Origin: Macquaria australasica
Lineage: Eukaryota > Chordata > Actinopteri > Centrarchiformes > Percichthyidae
Assembly (NCBI GenBank): GCA_005408345.1
Contig: SEMN01000576.1
Coordinates: 235,001 to 299,000, forward strand
Length of the DNA: 64,000 nt
Direction: 5' to 3'
The notes under the pieces were generated by a model. That model searched no databases. It was given only the letters and a program-made list of their open reading frames with translations, and had not been told where the DNA came from. A program made the position numbers and the translations under genes. Below, one piece after another: positions 1-11,644 of the stretch. Position 1 is the first letter of the stretch. Each line of letters starts with the position of its first letter.

Positions 1-297
1 GTGTGGGTGAATTCTTGAAAAAAACAAACGCTTGATTTAAGTGGTAACGCATTACTTGACATAGTAAATGTAAAATTATTACCAAAATCCTATTAATAAC
101 TCGTTATATTACTTTGTACCTGCTAAAAGTCCATCTGATGTCACCAATTGTTAACTTTTTGTGATTTGGTTTGTGTAATGATTTCCATCTGTGTTTTTAG
201 TTCCACCTGTATACACCCCTCCTAGACCCCTGGAAGCACATAATCCTGGATACAGATTAATATAAATCCTGAATTGTTATTTCTGTGCCATCCCCAG

Positions 298-815
298 GTG
301 CTGCCCAAATGGCTCCCACTGCCAAACTCAGTTTCCAAAAGCACAAACATGAGCTGGAGCTGGCCAAACAGAAAATTGCATGTCAGGAAGACATGACCAA
401 AGAGCTAACTGCGGTAACACTTAATATTAAGGTCTTTGTAATAAGCGTTAGTTAATAGGTAATAAAGTCCTAACATTAGTATGTGTTAAAGACTGTTTAA
501 GTGTTAACAGCATCATAAACACATTTATTGTTAGATTATAAGACATTTAGAAACACTAAGAAACTTGTTAACAATTTATAGACTGCTTTAGAATGTTAAT
601 AAAAGCCTTATGAGTTTCTTATAATTGTTTATAATAGCATTACAAACTCATTTATTGAGTCTTACTCACTTACCTATTCTGTCATTGTTAAACCTTTACT
701 AAAGCTTTACTACTGGATATAAGGTGAAATTGATGCACGTATTAACAGTAAACTATGCTTTTTGCAGCTCCATCTGGAATCAGCACTACATGTTGGTGAG
801 GTTGATAAAATGTGA
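298..815 (+). CDS. Last two coding exons of a coiled-coil-ending protein (partial gene)
   Basis: Two exons join cleanly. Exon 298-413 follows a pyrimidine-rich acceptor (tgccatccccag) and ends at a gtaaca donor. Exon 768-815 follows acceptor tatgctttttgcag and ends in TGA at 813-815. The first exon reads in frame 3 (two bases, then 38 codons), ends on a codon boundary, and the second continues in phase. The peptide is charged and helix-prone, with stretches such as KHKHELELAKQKIACQEDM, and the C-terminus is LHLESALHVGEVDKM. This looks like a coiled-coil tail. The upstream exons lie outside the window. I do not recognise the family and assign no function. The two splice sites, the phase match and the nearby poly(A) signal support a real gene end; the donor is only average. 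Confidence 0.6.
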
Positions 816-833
816 ATTAAAAAGTTACATATA

Positions 834-839
834 AATAAA
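834..839 (+). promoter_or_regulatory. Poly(A) signal AATAAA of the coiled-coil gene
   Basis: An AATAAA hexamer lies 18 bases after the stop codon at 813-815, followed by a T-rich stretch. Position and orientation fit the 3' end of the gene at 298-815, giving a very short 3' UTR. Confidence 0.5.
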
Positions 840-3055
840 TTTTTTTGCAGTGAAGCACAAAAACACACTCTTTTGAATTTTGTTTTTTACTCCATCACTC
901 CACAAAGAGAATGTTCCTTAATACTGAAAACAAGTCTTCCAAACTGTCAACTTAAATGGTTTTCTAAATAAAATAAGGAGAGAATTAAGCCAAATAGTTG
1001 CTGAATCAGGTTTAAATGTTAGATTCATGACACCAAGTTTAAAGTCAAACTGAAATTTGAGTTTTTTCATATAATGATACTGCAGTTATAGTGCATAATA
1101 AAACATTTTTGAACATATTTGTGGAAACAGTATCTAAGCTTCAGGCCTCTGCCGGGGCATTTCCTACGGCAGTGTTCGACTGACATTTAATTGCTGGCAA
1201 CATGCTGTCAGTTTTTGTGATTAAGACATCTGTCCCATTACAACATTAAACAAATATTGAGTGCTCAAATCACAGATGGGACAAATAGCAAAAACCACAT
1301 CTGACAACGTCAGCCTCCAGCTGGTTCCATTATGAACCATTTTTAGTACCTGCCTACACAGATATTGGACCAATCAAATTACAATACAGATATTGAACCA
1401 AAAATGAATAGATATATAATGTGTGAATATATATATAATTTCAGTTTTACTGGTTGTTCTGAGGTCTGGAGGACTGTGAGTCACGTCATCACCTGAGAAA
1501 AAAAATTGACAAAATGGAGCTCATGAGGTGTGTGTTGCCTTTGTTGAGGCTGAACCTTCACAGGATGACAATCAGCCAGCCATGTTCCTGCAGAGGTCAT
1601 TGAGGTCAGTAATGGTGTGAAATGTCAGAGTATGAAGAGACACTGTCTGAGGTTTATCCATCCATGACCAAAGATATCTGACATCTCCCTCTCTCTGGCA
1701 CACACACACTCTGAGGTATTCCCGCTGATTTCCATAGACATGAATTGAAGGTAAATGTTAAACAGTCACATGGTTCAGTGACATTAGGAGGAGCAACTGA
1801 GGGGAACCTAGTGTCATGTTCCTCCAGGACACACTGAGCTACAAAGACACATGAAGGTACCGCCACTGCTGCTGCACACAAATATACACACCTTTAATCT
1901 ATAAAAGATTATTAAACTTTTAAGATAAGTCGCCCAAAATTCATACATTTACTTAATACATTCATTTCATTAATTTACGTTCTTGCTGTGGGCAGAGCTG
2001 TAGCTACCACTGAGGTCATGTCCTCAGTATGTTTAGACTTATATTATATTTACACTCATTATACTTAAATTAGACGACTTGGAGGCCTCCAAAAATAACT
2101 TAATAAATAACTAGATAGATGGCTATCAGACATGTTTCAGAGTGAAATAAAAAGCTTTGCCTGAATCAAATGGAGTCTATGCCCATTAAAATGAGGAAAT
2201 ATTTGATCAAATGTTGATAGCAACTTTCAATATTTGATACTTATTTCGGTTGGTACTCAAAATGTATTTTTTCACCAGAATAATATTCCTGTCAGGACAA
2301 TTTAAATTTAAATCAGCATTTAGACCTTCATGTTGGACATATATTTTAAAGAAAATGTGAGTGTGAATAAATAAAATAGCGAAAACACAAACTATTCGGA
2401 CTCTTGACCACAGTATTTTTAAAGTCCTGGCCTTGGCTGTAGGTACATTAGATTTACTGTACATACTGTGATGGCATATTATGTTGGTTATATTATATTT
2501 GTAAGATTAAATCAATGCTCAATGTCAGCTGGGATCCTCCACAACCCTTATATATTTATATTTTGGTTCAGTCTCAGCCTTTCCAGTCTTGATTTTTCTT
2601 TGGTGTTCTCAGGGACACAGAACTTATGTCCTAATTTTGGAAAGTCACATTCATCAGATGTGAAAATGGGTCTCTTGACTTGTTTGGCTCATGCAGCTGT
2701 TCTGTTGTCAGAAGCTTGAGTTGTTCTGTACAGACGCCAGGCAATAAGAGCCCGGGCGTCAAAGAGCAAGTGAGAAAAATAACTGGTGATCATCTGCTGG
2801 AGTTTGACTCCTCTGACACTATGGCAGCATGAAGAAGATTTCCTCTGCTCAGGTCATAGACTGTCAGTTGGCAAAAATAGGCTTTCAGCACTGTTTATGA
2901 TGTCCTGCTAACAGCAAACAGCAGCTTCATCCAAGCTAAAACGACTTGAGCTACTGAAACTGAGAAGCATCTTTGTGTACTGTGGATGATGTCTATGTGT
3001 TCCAGTTTGACTGAGTTACGACTGAGTTAAAGGGTTAATAATATGACCAGCCCAA
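840..3055. other. Intergenic DNA, no gene seen
   Basis: AT-rich sequence with stops in all frames and no open frame that looks like protein. There is a short TA run near 1424-1437. No repeat family was recognised with confidence. Confidence 0.5.
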
Positions 3056-3059
3056 ATAG

Positions 3060-3492
3060 GCTTACAAGACACCATTATTTTGAAAAAAATACAATGTACA
3101 ATTGAGATATCTTTCTTTCAAATAAAAGCCACTCAAGTCAAGCTTTTGCTCTCCTGTTATTGTCCTGCGCGGCATGCGTAGGAATACGGGAGTTCTACAG
3201 TTGAGAAAATGTAATTCCAAATGAAAGGGCTGTCTGACTGCAAGGTAAAGCGGTGGAAATATATCATACACTTAAACAGATAAGATATGGGCCTTTTTTT
3301 ATAGGTGGCTAAAATATGTTTTGCTGATGCCCCTGTCCAAAGCAGTACATCACTTAGCTTCCGTGCCGGTACTCCTGCCTGCTTCTTCAAACTGGGGGAG
3401 CGCCAACCGCCTTCTACTCTAGGTAATACACTGACTATGGATAAGTACCTCATACAACCCCACTTCATAAAGTTCAAACTAACCCTTTAAGA
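3060..3492 (-). repeat. Dispersed teleost repeat, class unknown
   Basis: Read on the minus strand it starts TTAAAGGGTTAGTTTGAAC and runs through a GC-richer middle (about 3330-3420). This resembles a dispersed fish repeat I recognise only by impression. No transposase or reverse transcriptase is encoded. The open frames inside it on both strands are probably chance frames within the repeat. Confidence 0.4.
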
Positions 3493-3959
3493 CGACATAC
3501 TACATCTGTCAAAAAAAAAAAAGAAAAAACGTTTGTGCAGCTTTTGTTCATTTGCTCAATAGCCCCCCCAATCCCAAAATTTACTGTCAACTAATTTTTG
3601 TTGTTTTGAAACAAACCAGTCATTTTTTCCTGTTGTTAGCTCAGGAAAAAATAAAAAGATGTGTGTGTGTGTGTTTGATTTTGTTTGTTCGTTGTAGTTT
3701 TTTTTTCTTACATTTACAGAATTTAGTAATATTTTATGGGGAAAAAGTAATGATACTTCGAGATAATATTATAATACATCAAAATAAAAATATAAGAAAA
3801 TATTACTCAAAATATTAAAATGTTGTTTCTCAAAACATTATGATTTTCTTCTCGAACAATTTTGACTTTTTTTTAACTCAGTGAGTGGCCCTAATATTCT
3901 GTCATAAGGTTTACCATTTCAGCCATAGCAAGGGATTCTATGTTTGGTGTAGTACAGTA

Positions 3960-4008
<49 letters not shown>

Positions 4009-4998
4009 CATATACTGAGGACATAATCAAATGTGTGATCAAACTCATTTTCCAATTTGATGTAGATTGTTTTTCCTAAAACAAAATATGGCGCTGAAGC
4101 ACAGCTTCAGTTTATATTTACAGCACAGCACACCAAATGTGACATACAGCCTGTCCAGATTAGCATATGAAGTAAGCTGCATATCTGAGAAAAGATGCAA
4201 CGCTGACAGCGATGCATTATTCATGGGTGGCACACACCATTCACCCACCACTGAAAACAGAGATCAAGTGCTGCTGTGTTGGATGTCTTTGGTAATGGGT
4301 AAAGTCAAGAAGTGGCAGCACTCAAGAGCGAATCATATGACTGAGAGGCACGTCGCCGCATATTTGTTTTGAAGGGAGATATCTTCTCAGTGTCATCTGT
4401 GTGATGTAAGAGCTTTTCAAGTGGTTCTTTCTTTTCTGGCCCTTCATGTCCTAACAGGACAAAAAAGGTCTCATTCAGATAATTGCTTCTGTGGCTGTGG
4501 CTGAGGGAAACAACAAAAAATAAATAAATATTAGAATAAGAAGAAGACCCTCTTCTGATGGTGACAGCACCTGTTTACGGCATGAAAAATCACCAATTAA
4601 ATGGTCAGATGATTCTGTCATAAATCTGACTTTAACTGATTTGCAACATAACACCAGCGGTAACACCACATAACACCACCCAGAAATCTGGGCCCTGTAC
4701 ATATGCAGCCTCAGTGGGCCCCCTTCCCCTTTAATCCACCCACTGTCACACCTACAAATAACTGAATCAACAAGTACAACACATTCATCTGTAGTGGTTA
4801 TTAGGGTTAGTAGTCAGTAATGAAGTGTTTATAGCACATTTAAGAAACTCTGCACATTCTGAAATCTCAACATACTGTCATTACTGTGTGAAGCTTTTAT
4901 TGTGAGGTTTTACAACATTATAGGGCATTATTTAGTTTTTAGGTCTTCATTTTACTCTGGGCATAAGACAAAGATCAAAAACCATCCTACTCTGGCCC
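3493..4998. other. AT-rich intergenic DNA with microsatellites
   Basis: Contains a (GT)n run at about 3661-3675 and a long (TA)n tract at 3959-4004. The open frames crossing these tracts are low-complexity by-products. No other feature seen. Confidence 0.5.
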
Positions 4999-5002
4999 CT
5001 AC

Positions 5003-5561
5003 TGTTAGGCGGTAAGTCAAAAGGGACCCCTAAACAGTAGAACACGAAACACTGGCGTATGGAAAGTCACAACAGTTTATTGTGGCTAGGTAGTGGTTTG
5101 GGAAGGAGGCTGGAGACGGAGAGGCAGGCAAGGCAGTTGAACCAGGAAATAACCCCGTGGTATGGAAGCGAAGACAGGCAGAGCAGGCGGTGGGAATACG
5201 GGAGGGAGGACTGGCTGGGCAGGCTGGCAGCTGGGTAGTGGCAGTGTCTGCAATCCAAGAGGAACAAAGTCAAAAAAAGAACCGACTCACAAAACGTACT
5301 GAGACGAGAAGAGTCCGTACTGGCAAACGGAACGATCTGGCGAAGACTGGAGATGAGAGCCGGGTATATAAGTGCTGCAGGGATGATTAGGTGATGAGCC
5401 CCAGCCGCGCAGGTGGATGATTAGGAGCAGGAGTCTCACAGCCATGCCCAGACACCGACACACATACACACAACACAGAGAGACAGACAAAACCAGGAAC
5501 ACAGGGGAGAGGGAAAACAAGACCACATAAGGGGAAGGGAGAGGGACGCAGCCCTATCGCA
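5003..5561 (-). mobile_element. 3' LTR of a Ty3/gypsy element
   Basis: On the minus strand this 559-bp block starts TGCGATAGGG and ends CGCCTAACA (TG...CA). It has a TATA-type box (TTATATACCC) near 5370. It lies directly downstream of a C-rich/G-rich polypurine tract (about 5563-5575) and of the integrase chromodomain end, as expected for a 3' LTR. No partner LTR is present, because the internal region breaks off about 260 bp upstream. The ends are inferred from TG/CA and the polypurine tract, so they may be off by a few bases. Confidence 0.6.
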
Positions 5562-5820
5562 GTACCCCCCCTCCCGGCGACCCCCCAGGTCTATCAGAAT
5601 GGGCCTGATGAAAATCCCGAACCACCACAATAAAGGACCGAGGTACCCACGACCTTTCCTCGGGACTGTTCCCCTCCCAGTCCACCAAGTACTGCAGACC
5701 CCTACCACGACGGCGGACATCCAGGATCCGCCGGACAGAGAAAACAGAGTGGTCATCCACGAGTCGGGTGGGAGGAGGGGGAGCGGACTGGAACACATGG
5801 AAAGTGGGGTGAATTCTCAT
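5562..5820 (-). pseudogene. C-terminal end of gypsy pol: integrase tail with chromodomain (fragment)
   Basis: The minus strand encodes the last part of a chromovirus-type Ty3/gypsy polyprotein. It starts MRIHPTFHVFQ, passes a proline-rich linker, and then reads HSVFSVRRILDVRRR and LVDWEGNSPEERSWVPRS. That is the layout of the chromodomain that directs integration to marked chromatin. The family motif is usually W-E-G-Y/F; here it reads WEGN. Only about 85 codons remain; protease, RT, RNase H and the integrase core are absent. The coding sequence stops where a fold-back begins (about 5817), so a rearrangement probably removed the rest. No function is expected today. Confidence 0.75.
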
Positions 5821-6065
5821 AGAGGAAGGGAAGTCGGGCTGGCGGCAGCGGATCCGCCCGGTGGATCTCCCAAGCCCAGGACGCAGTGGTAGAGAGTACG
5901 TGGTCCTGGTACTACGCGGTCCTGGTACTACGCTTCATTCTATTAAGCACAGTGTTTTTAAAATTACAGTACAATAAAGTACAATGCAGCCTACCAGGAC
6001 CACGGGCTTGGGAGATCCGCCAGGCAGATCCGCTGCCACCAGCCCGACTTCCCTTCCTCTCATAA
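5817..6065. repeat. Inverted duplication of gypsy pol sequence (about 62-bp arms)
   Basis: Arms at about 5817-5880 and 6001-6065 are near-perfect reverse complements; both contain AGGAAGGGAAGTCGGGCTGG and its complement, with a few mismatches. They are separated by about 120 bp. The spacer begins with a 16-bp unit repeated in tandem (GGTCCTGGTACTACGC, about 5902-5935). The left arm belongs to the pol fragment, so the right arm is the same segment in the opposite orientation. Confidence 0.7.
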
Positions 6066-6292
6066 GATTTCAGAGTGAGACTTTTCCTTGAGTGAGATTT
6101 TCTGTTTCTGTTTATATATGGAGTTAATTTTGTCTTTTTTATGCAATCAAAAAAATAGGTTTGAGAGCAAAATTATTGACATTGCAATGCAATAATGTTA
6201 TGTTTGAGACGATGCATGTAGATTGCTTTTGTTTAACGATCTGTGCTGTTGTAATGGGTTAAACAAATACATATTATTTTGTCAGCCTGTAG

Positions 6293-6540
6293 CTGCTTGC
6301 TTAGCTCAATTGGCTAGTCACTCGCACATGGTGCTGTGCTTGTAGCTACTAGTTAACAGGACTATTTCTGTTCAACGATCTAACCTGAGTTTCTTATATT
6401 TGTGATGTGTTGTATTCTTGTATCAGCTTGTAGCCAGTTTAAGGTGTAGTGGCACAGTATTATTGATGTTACTGGTGGTGACAGTGGCTTCAATACATGG
6501 CTAACGTGCGAGTGACAAACTAATTGAGCTAAGCAAGCAG
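6293..6540. repeat. 248-bp unit bounded by 35-bp inverted repeats
   Basis: Left arm 6293-6327 starts CTGCTTGCTTAGCTCAATTG; right arm 6506-6540 is its reverse complement with about 4 mismatches in 35. No clear direct target-site duplication. The arm resembles a tRNA A box (TAGCTCAATTGG), so this may be two tRNA-like heads facing each other, or a small MITE. No coding potential. Confidence 0.6.
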
Positions 6541-6601
6541 ATTTGCAAGCAAAACTTTTGGATTCGCAAGCAAAACTTTTAGATTCGCAAGCAAAACTTT
6601 A
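6541..6601 (+). repeat. 21-bp tandem repeat, about 3 copies
   Basis: The unit GCAAGCAAAACTTTTGGATT(C) repeats three times with single-base differences, starting directly at the edge of the inverted repeat above. It translates without stops on the minus strand, which only reflects its 21-bp period. Confidence 0.7.
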
Positions 6602-7125
6602 CCAGTCCAGACAAGTGGTGATGCACCTGAAGCTGTATGGTAATTGCCAAAAACGCCAGAAGAAGAATAACTTCTGTGCTTTAGCAGTTTAGTTACAACA
6701 ATAACAGTTAAGCTAACTTTAGCTAACAACTATCCATAACCTAACACAAACACATAAATGAATCTATTTATGAACTACAAGTGAGACAAAAGTTTCATCA
6801 TCTTCATGGCTCTAACTCACACACACACACAGATCATTCAGTGGTTGAACTGATCAGGGATCAGATAAATGCTACAGCAGCTCAGTGTGCATGCATTTGA
6901 TCGTTTGTGTAGAATTAGCTGTAGCCGTTTTTCCTTGTTGCTTTAATGAGACAGAGAGCAATGGCTAATTTCAGTGATTTTAGTGTAACTTTAGTGGCTG
7001 ACAGGGACAGAAGAGACAGACCATGGATGTATTAAGAATATCACACAATGAGTTGGTATTTCCATAGACTGCTTACTTAAGTAGTTACACTATGGGAGGA
7101 GTAATAATTACGTATACAGACCTGC

Positions 7126-7659
7126 CAACCTTGAAGAAAGTCTTGGAGTACCACCTTATGCCGAAAAAAAATCAGCTCATGTACATCTGTACAGCCGTAT
7201 TGCTTGGCAGTTTGACTATCAGTGAACATCTTTTTAAATATTAGTCCAGCATGGTCAGCTACAGTAATGGCAAATTTTCAATTCAATTGAGTTTTATTTA
7301 TATAGCGCCATATCATAACAAAGTTATCTCAGGGCACTTTTTTGAATAGAGCAAGTCTAGACCGACTCTTTATATTTACAGAGACCCAACAGTTCCCACC
7401 ATGAGCAAGCACTATGCGACAGTGGCAAGGAAAACTCCCTTTTAACAGGTAGAAACCTTGAGCAGAACCAGGCTCAAGGTGGGCGGTCATCTGCCTCGAC
7501 CGGTTGGGTTGAAGGGGGCGGGAGAGAGAGAGCAGGAGGAAAGAGATTTTGCTCTACAATGAAGTTTGTGAACAGTGTCTCTGCCCGGATTGGCTGCAAA
7601 TCCTGTTCTCTGAAAAATGTCGTGTTGATCTTAGGGACTGACGCTGTTATGTTTTTCAT
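7126..7659 (-). pseudogene. hAT transposase N-terminal fragment, interrupted by L2
   Basis: Two minus-strand pieces flank the L2 insertion. The upstream piece (7659 to about 7551) reads MKNITASVPKINTTFF and then RAETLFTNFIVEQN. The downstream piece (7274 to about 7135) reads FAITVADHAGLIFKKMF then TAKQYGC. The same order is uninterrupted in copy B (41386-41153), including LFVSDHTGPIFKKMF. This matches, by impression, the region after the BED finger in a group of fish hAT transposases. No DDE catalytic domain or dimerisation domain remains. Confidence 0.55.
7279..7545 (-). mobile_element. 5'-truncated L2-like LINE, 3' UTR only
   Basis: Minus-strand copy of the 3' end also seen at 32443-32688: it includes the GGCGCTATATAAATAAAAC-type tail ending in TTGAATTG, and the GGTAGAAACC... 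segment in reverse. It sits inside hAT copy A between two ATTTT pentamers (7274-7278 and 7546-7550), a likely short target duplication. Copy B has the empty site, which confirms the boundaries. Confidence 0.85.
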
Positions 7660-8540
7660 TTTCCTATGTTCTTATGTTATGTCTGCAGTCTGAAAAAGTG
7701 TGTTTGTGTGGGGGTTTATTTATCATATTATTTTTATCCATTACTGTCATATTCCTATTGTCAGAAAATATAACACATCTCTCCCTCATAACATCTTACG
7801 CCAACATGACCACTCGATGTTATTTTCATTCTGGGGATATACCTGAATATATAGCTAGTATTGTCATTTTTGTTGTAATTTTATCCCTTTTAATTCACAA
7901 CACTTGCCAATACATAAACATTGCTCTGAAAATGAATATTATTCGATGTCTAATTATTAAATGCTGATCCTTGATGACTGATGTCAATATCAATATTGCA
8001 GACTGTGCAGAATGCATGGTGGGGAAGTCTGGAGATACGGAGGCATGGCCATCTGTCCTGGTAACTTTATAGGAATTTCTGTGGCGTGTGCACTCGCCTT
8101 TTTGTTTTCAGCCGGGGCTGCCATGATCTGCTCCTCTCATTAACGATTATGGGTTTGGCTGCAATAATTAATATTACGAATTCTATCAAAAGTCACGTTT
8201 AACCATCTGCGACAATATAACTTACTTTGCCAACTTAAATGAATGGTGACCAAACAAGCTAGCTTTCAAATATGTATGTAATGTTAGGCTAACGTTCACT
8301 TAATTCAACTCACAACGTTCCACCCCCTCCCCCCAGTCCGCTTACCTTAGGAAAAGAGTTCAAAGAACGGTGGCAGGCTAGATGCTCGTTGGCATATTGC
8401 TGCTGCCTCTTGCTGTTATACTTGAGTAATGCACAAACGCACAAGGCATCACGCTTTTTGCGTACTTTAGAGAGTACCAGCGTACTTTGATGTCAAAATG
8501 CGTACCTTCTACACAAAATGCGTACAGGATGGCAGGTCTG

Positions 8541-11058
8541 CGTATGCGTCTTGGAAAGATCCGATGCATTTACACCTTTTCAGCATCTGGCTAGAATCAA
8601 ACTGACAACTATAAGAAGTGGTGAAATAAGTAGTATGGAGCATCAAATGGACCCAGGTGAAAGAAAAACCTCAAATTCTTTCCCTTTTTGAAAAATTGTA
8701 ACAGAATAAAATAAAAGTAGTATATTAGCAACTTGTGTGTGGAATATGTGTACTGTGTCACAAAAAAAAAAAGCAATGTGAATTCAGCCTGACAACGTCC
8801 ACAGATCCAGGTCAACCAAGACAACAGGGAGGAGAGGTGAACTAAGCTATCCTCTATAGCCCTCTATCTTCACCTTAAACGATGCCTGGTAATATTCTAG
8901 ATTTTTATTCTTGTCAACAAATCCCATGAAAAGACCCATACCAACAATGAATGAATCCTACTTACAAGTATTGTGTGTATCCAAAGTCTAATTTATCTTC
9001 TTCCTCTGTGCCATTGTTGTCCAAAAACTATTAAGAACACATCAGTGAGCCACACTGTTGCACTGGGTGACATGTTCATCACCATGAACACACACTGTAG
9101 TTTATTTTTACTCAATCCCACATACACCGTCCTGCTGCCCCAAATATGCACCAAATGTGGATTAATCCACTGCTGAAAATAGTCCCCCTTAAATGCACAG
9201 TTTCCTCCAGTTTGTGTAACGTTTGCTTATAACTACAGTGAGCAGCTGTTTTAAGAAATTACTGAAAAATGAAACTATATATTTGTGAGCTGTTTTTCAA
9301 GTATGTCTTTGGTAGGAACCAATTGCCATAGACTGGGTAGGGAAGTTAAAAAGTACTGAGAGACAGACTAACACATTGTTGGTTTTGGTCTTTACATGGG
9401 ATAGGTTGACAGAATGAGAAGTACACCTCAGATTTGATCTTTCTAAAATTACACTAAAATTACAATTTTTCCTGGGACAGGTTTTGTATGTAAAACAAGG
9501 TAACCTTAAATTACAACCCACAAATTACAGTGTAATTACTTCGTATATATGGGGTATCATTGAAACAATTTCTGGGAATAAGGGAGTTAAAAACTTTATG
9601 TTTAAGAGAGACTTAAACCCCATTCGGACAGATAAACTTCACAGGGGGAGGCAGAGAATAATATATTCTCGGTGTGCTATGGTAATTTAACTCATAGATC
9701 CAGATGGCATTTTAACCATTGTAAATTTACAGGATTTGGTCAGTATAGACATGGACATTCAACAGGACTAGCCAAAAGACAATATCAGTAGTTGAGATTA
9801 CAACAGCACATTTGATGAGCCTCTCCTCCTAGTTCCCCAATTTGTGATTATGTGGGCATGACAAACCTTTAGACACATACCATTATCCATACTTACAACA
9901 GACAATTCTTTATTTAACCTTACCTGATATGAAGTGTGCACTACAAACACAAGCATTTTTGATGATCGCCTCAGTCCAATTCTTTCGCCTCATCGCGTTT
10001 AACAATAATGTTGTGTAATAATGTTGTTATGTGATCAAATTTCAATTTGTAGCCTTTACTCCTTCAATTTTGGCACCAATCAACACAGAAAGATGACATT
10101 TTTGGTAGGTTATTTAGCCTACTGCTCTGAGGTGATTCCTGTTTGCCTCCAGTTGTTAGTTTGTTTTGCCTTCAGCTAACGTCGTGACAAAATCATGACG
10201 TCTGTACTAAAATGGTCTATAAGATAATTTCAGCCCCCAGAGAAATCCTTTGTGCACATTCATCAGATATGTTTGTGTTTGGGTGTAGTAGGAGGGAACA
10301 GAAGCCTGGCCAACATGAAAATAAAAAGTCCCCTCAGTGTTCTCATAATTATTCATGACTGAAGGCCTGTTGACAGAGTAAGTGGTTCTAACACAGTTAA
10401 AGTTGACACTGAGGAGCAGCTGAGTGCTGAGCTCTGCAACTAACCTCTTTATTATCCCATGGCAACACATGATAAAAATGGATGTGTATTTCTGTCTGTT
10501 AAGCAGGTGCTTTCCTTAGAGGTAATATAGTTGGAAAAATATGTCTGAATAAAATGATTTTTTTCTCTTCATTCTTTTGTTGTTCCAGAACAAATCATTG
10601 TTTTTATTACACAGGGTTTGTGTGGTTTGTGTTTCTTAACAGCAGTGACTCTTCACATCCAGCAGCTTCTTTACAACTCTGCAGCTGCCTTTCCATCTTT
10701 TTGGTGGTGTTATGCAAAAATTTGTTGTTTTTATTGTTCAGAAGAGGTCTATTATTGCTATCAGGGTTTATGTCACAGCACATGAGGACAATAAAGGGAG
10801 ATGATGGGGTTTTTATTGTCATGTCTTCTGGAGGAAACATCTCCATCTCCTGAGATGTAAGAGATGTGAACTTCCCATATGATGTTATTATCTTTTTTTT
10901 TGTGTTGTTTTGTTTTGTTTTTTATTGGTATCCAAGTCAAGTATTGAAGTAACGTGTTCCAGTTGCATGTTATGTACATTGGAAAAATTACAAAATTAAG
11001 TAATAAGTATTAAGTAGTATAACTAAGTATTGTTAAACATTACAGTATGTACACAAAG
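8541..11058. other. Intergenic DNA, no gene seen
   Basis: No splice-supported exon, RNA gene or recognisable element. Open frames are short and lack domain signals. A small A-run lies near 8761-8771. Confidence 0.45.
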
Positions 11059-11059
11059 A

Positions 11060-11395
11060 TTGCTTAAAGGGTAACTCCAGTATTTTTAAACCTGGGCCCT
11101 ATTTCTTTTTTTTTTTTTTTTTTTTTACAGATTTTGGGGTTAAAATGCCTAATAGTTACCAAAAGTTTTGGAATTGATCCAGTAGATTGCATCCGCTGGT
11201 ACTGAACGGGTTGCAATGGCTGCAGCGTAATCCTTGAGAGCAATTGCACCTGTGAAAAGTCTGTCCACTATAAGTTCTTGTTTTTACCACTGACAGGCTC
11301 AGACTGTTATTCTAAGTGTCTGACAACATTATGGAAAGGATCCCTACAGAGACAAACCATTTGTTAAAGAGTAAGATCAAGTATTGAAAGATGGC
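11060..11395 (-). repeat. Dispersed teleost repeat with poly(T) tract
   Basis: The segment starting AAAGGGTAACTCCAGTATTT with a T-run at 11105-11126, followed by GAACGGGTTGCAATGGCTGC, resembles a common fish dispersed repeat. Family and true ends not determined; no coding potential. Confidence 0.4.
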
Positions 11396-11560
11396 ATGGC
11401 TTGGTCCGATTCTTAGTCGTGTTAACTTATTCTTTGCTTAGGTAGTCCCTGATTTAAATCATAATTTTGCCAAAGTGTTTGTACAGTTGCTTGCATTTGA
11501 AAACTATTCAAAAAGTATCATTTTGCTATTCATACAGAAACTCAGGTATCATCAGGTAAC

Positions 11561-11639
11561 ATCAATGCCATTACCACAGCTATTGCTTTACATCCCTATG
11601 TGGAACTGTATTGTGCTGCTGTATGTTCTCTTTCCTCCT
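11561..11639 (+). mobile_element. Isolated 79-bp piece of an L2 3' UTR
   Basis: Nearly identical to 32366-32444 inside the L2 3' UTR; I count one mismatch over 79 bases. Neither the C-terminal coding end nor the terminal TTGAATTG tail is present, so it is an internal fragment left by deletion or copied by some other route. Confidence 0.8.
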
Positions 11640-11644
11640 CTTTC

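Larger units (their letters stand above)
7117..8540 (-). mobile_element. hAT-type transposon remnant, copy A
   Basis: Ends are inverted: CAGACCTGCCAACCTT at 7117 and the complement of CAGACCTGCCATCCTG ending at 8540. The right subterminal region repeats GCGTAC-type motifs four times (about 8459-8525), as in hAT subterminal arrays. A second copy lies at 41114-42284. On the minus strand both keep a piece of a hAT-transposase-like N-terminal region. Copy A carries an L2 insertion (7279-7545) and lacks about 215 bp near 8360 present in copy B; copy B lacks about 170 bp found here at 7940-8115. An 8-bp target duplication is not evident; only CGTAT is shared by the flanks. Confidence 0.7.

Noticed and set aside
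3959..4004. Long TA tract with an open frame of alternating Tyr-Ile
   Set aside because: Simple microsatellite; the protein frame is an artefact of TA repeats.
7674..7967. 97-codon plus-strand frame with hydrophobic runs
   Set aside because: It lies in the interior of hAT copy A, opposite in strand to the transposase remnant, and its counterpart in copy B is broken.
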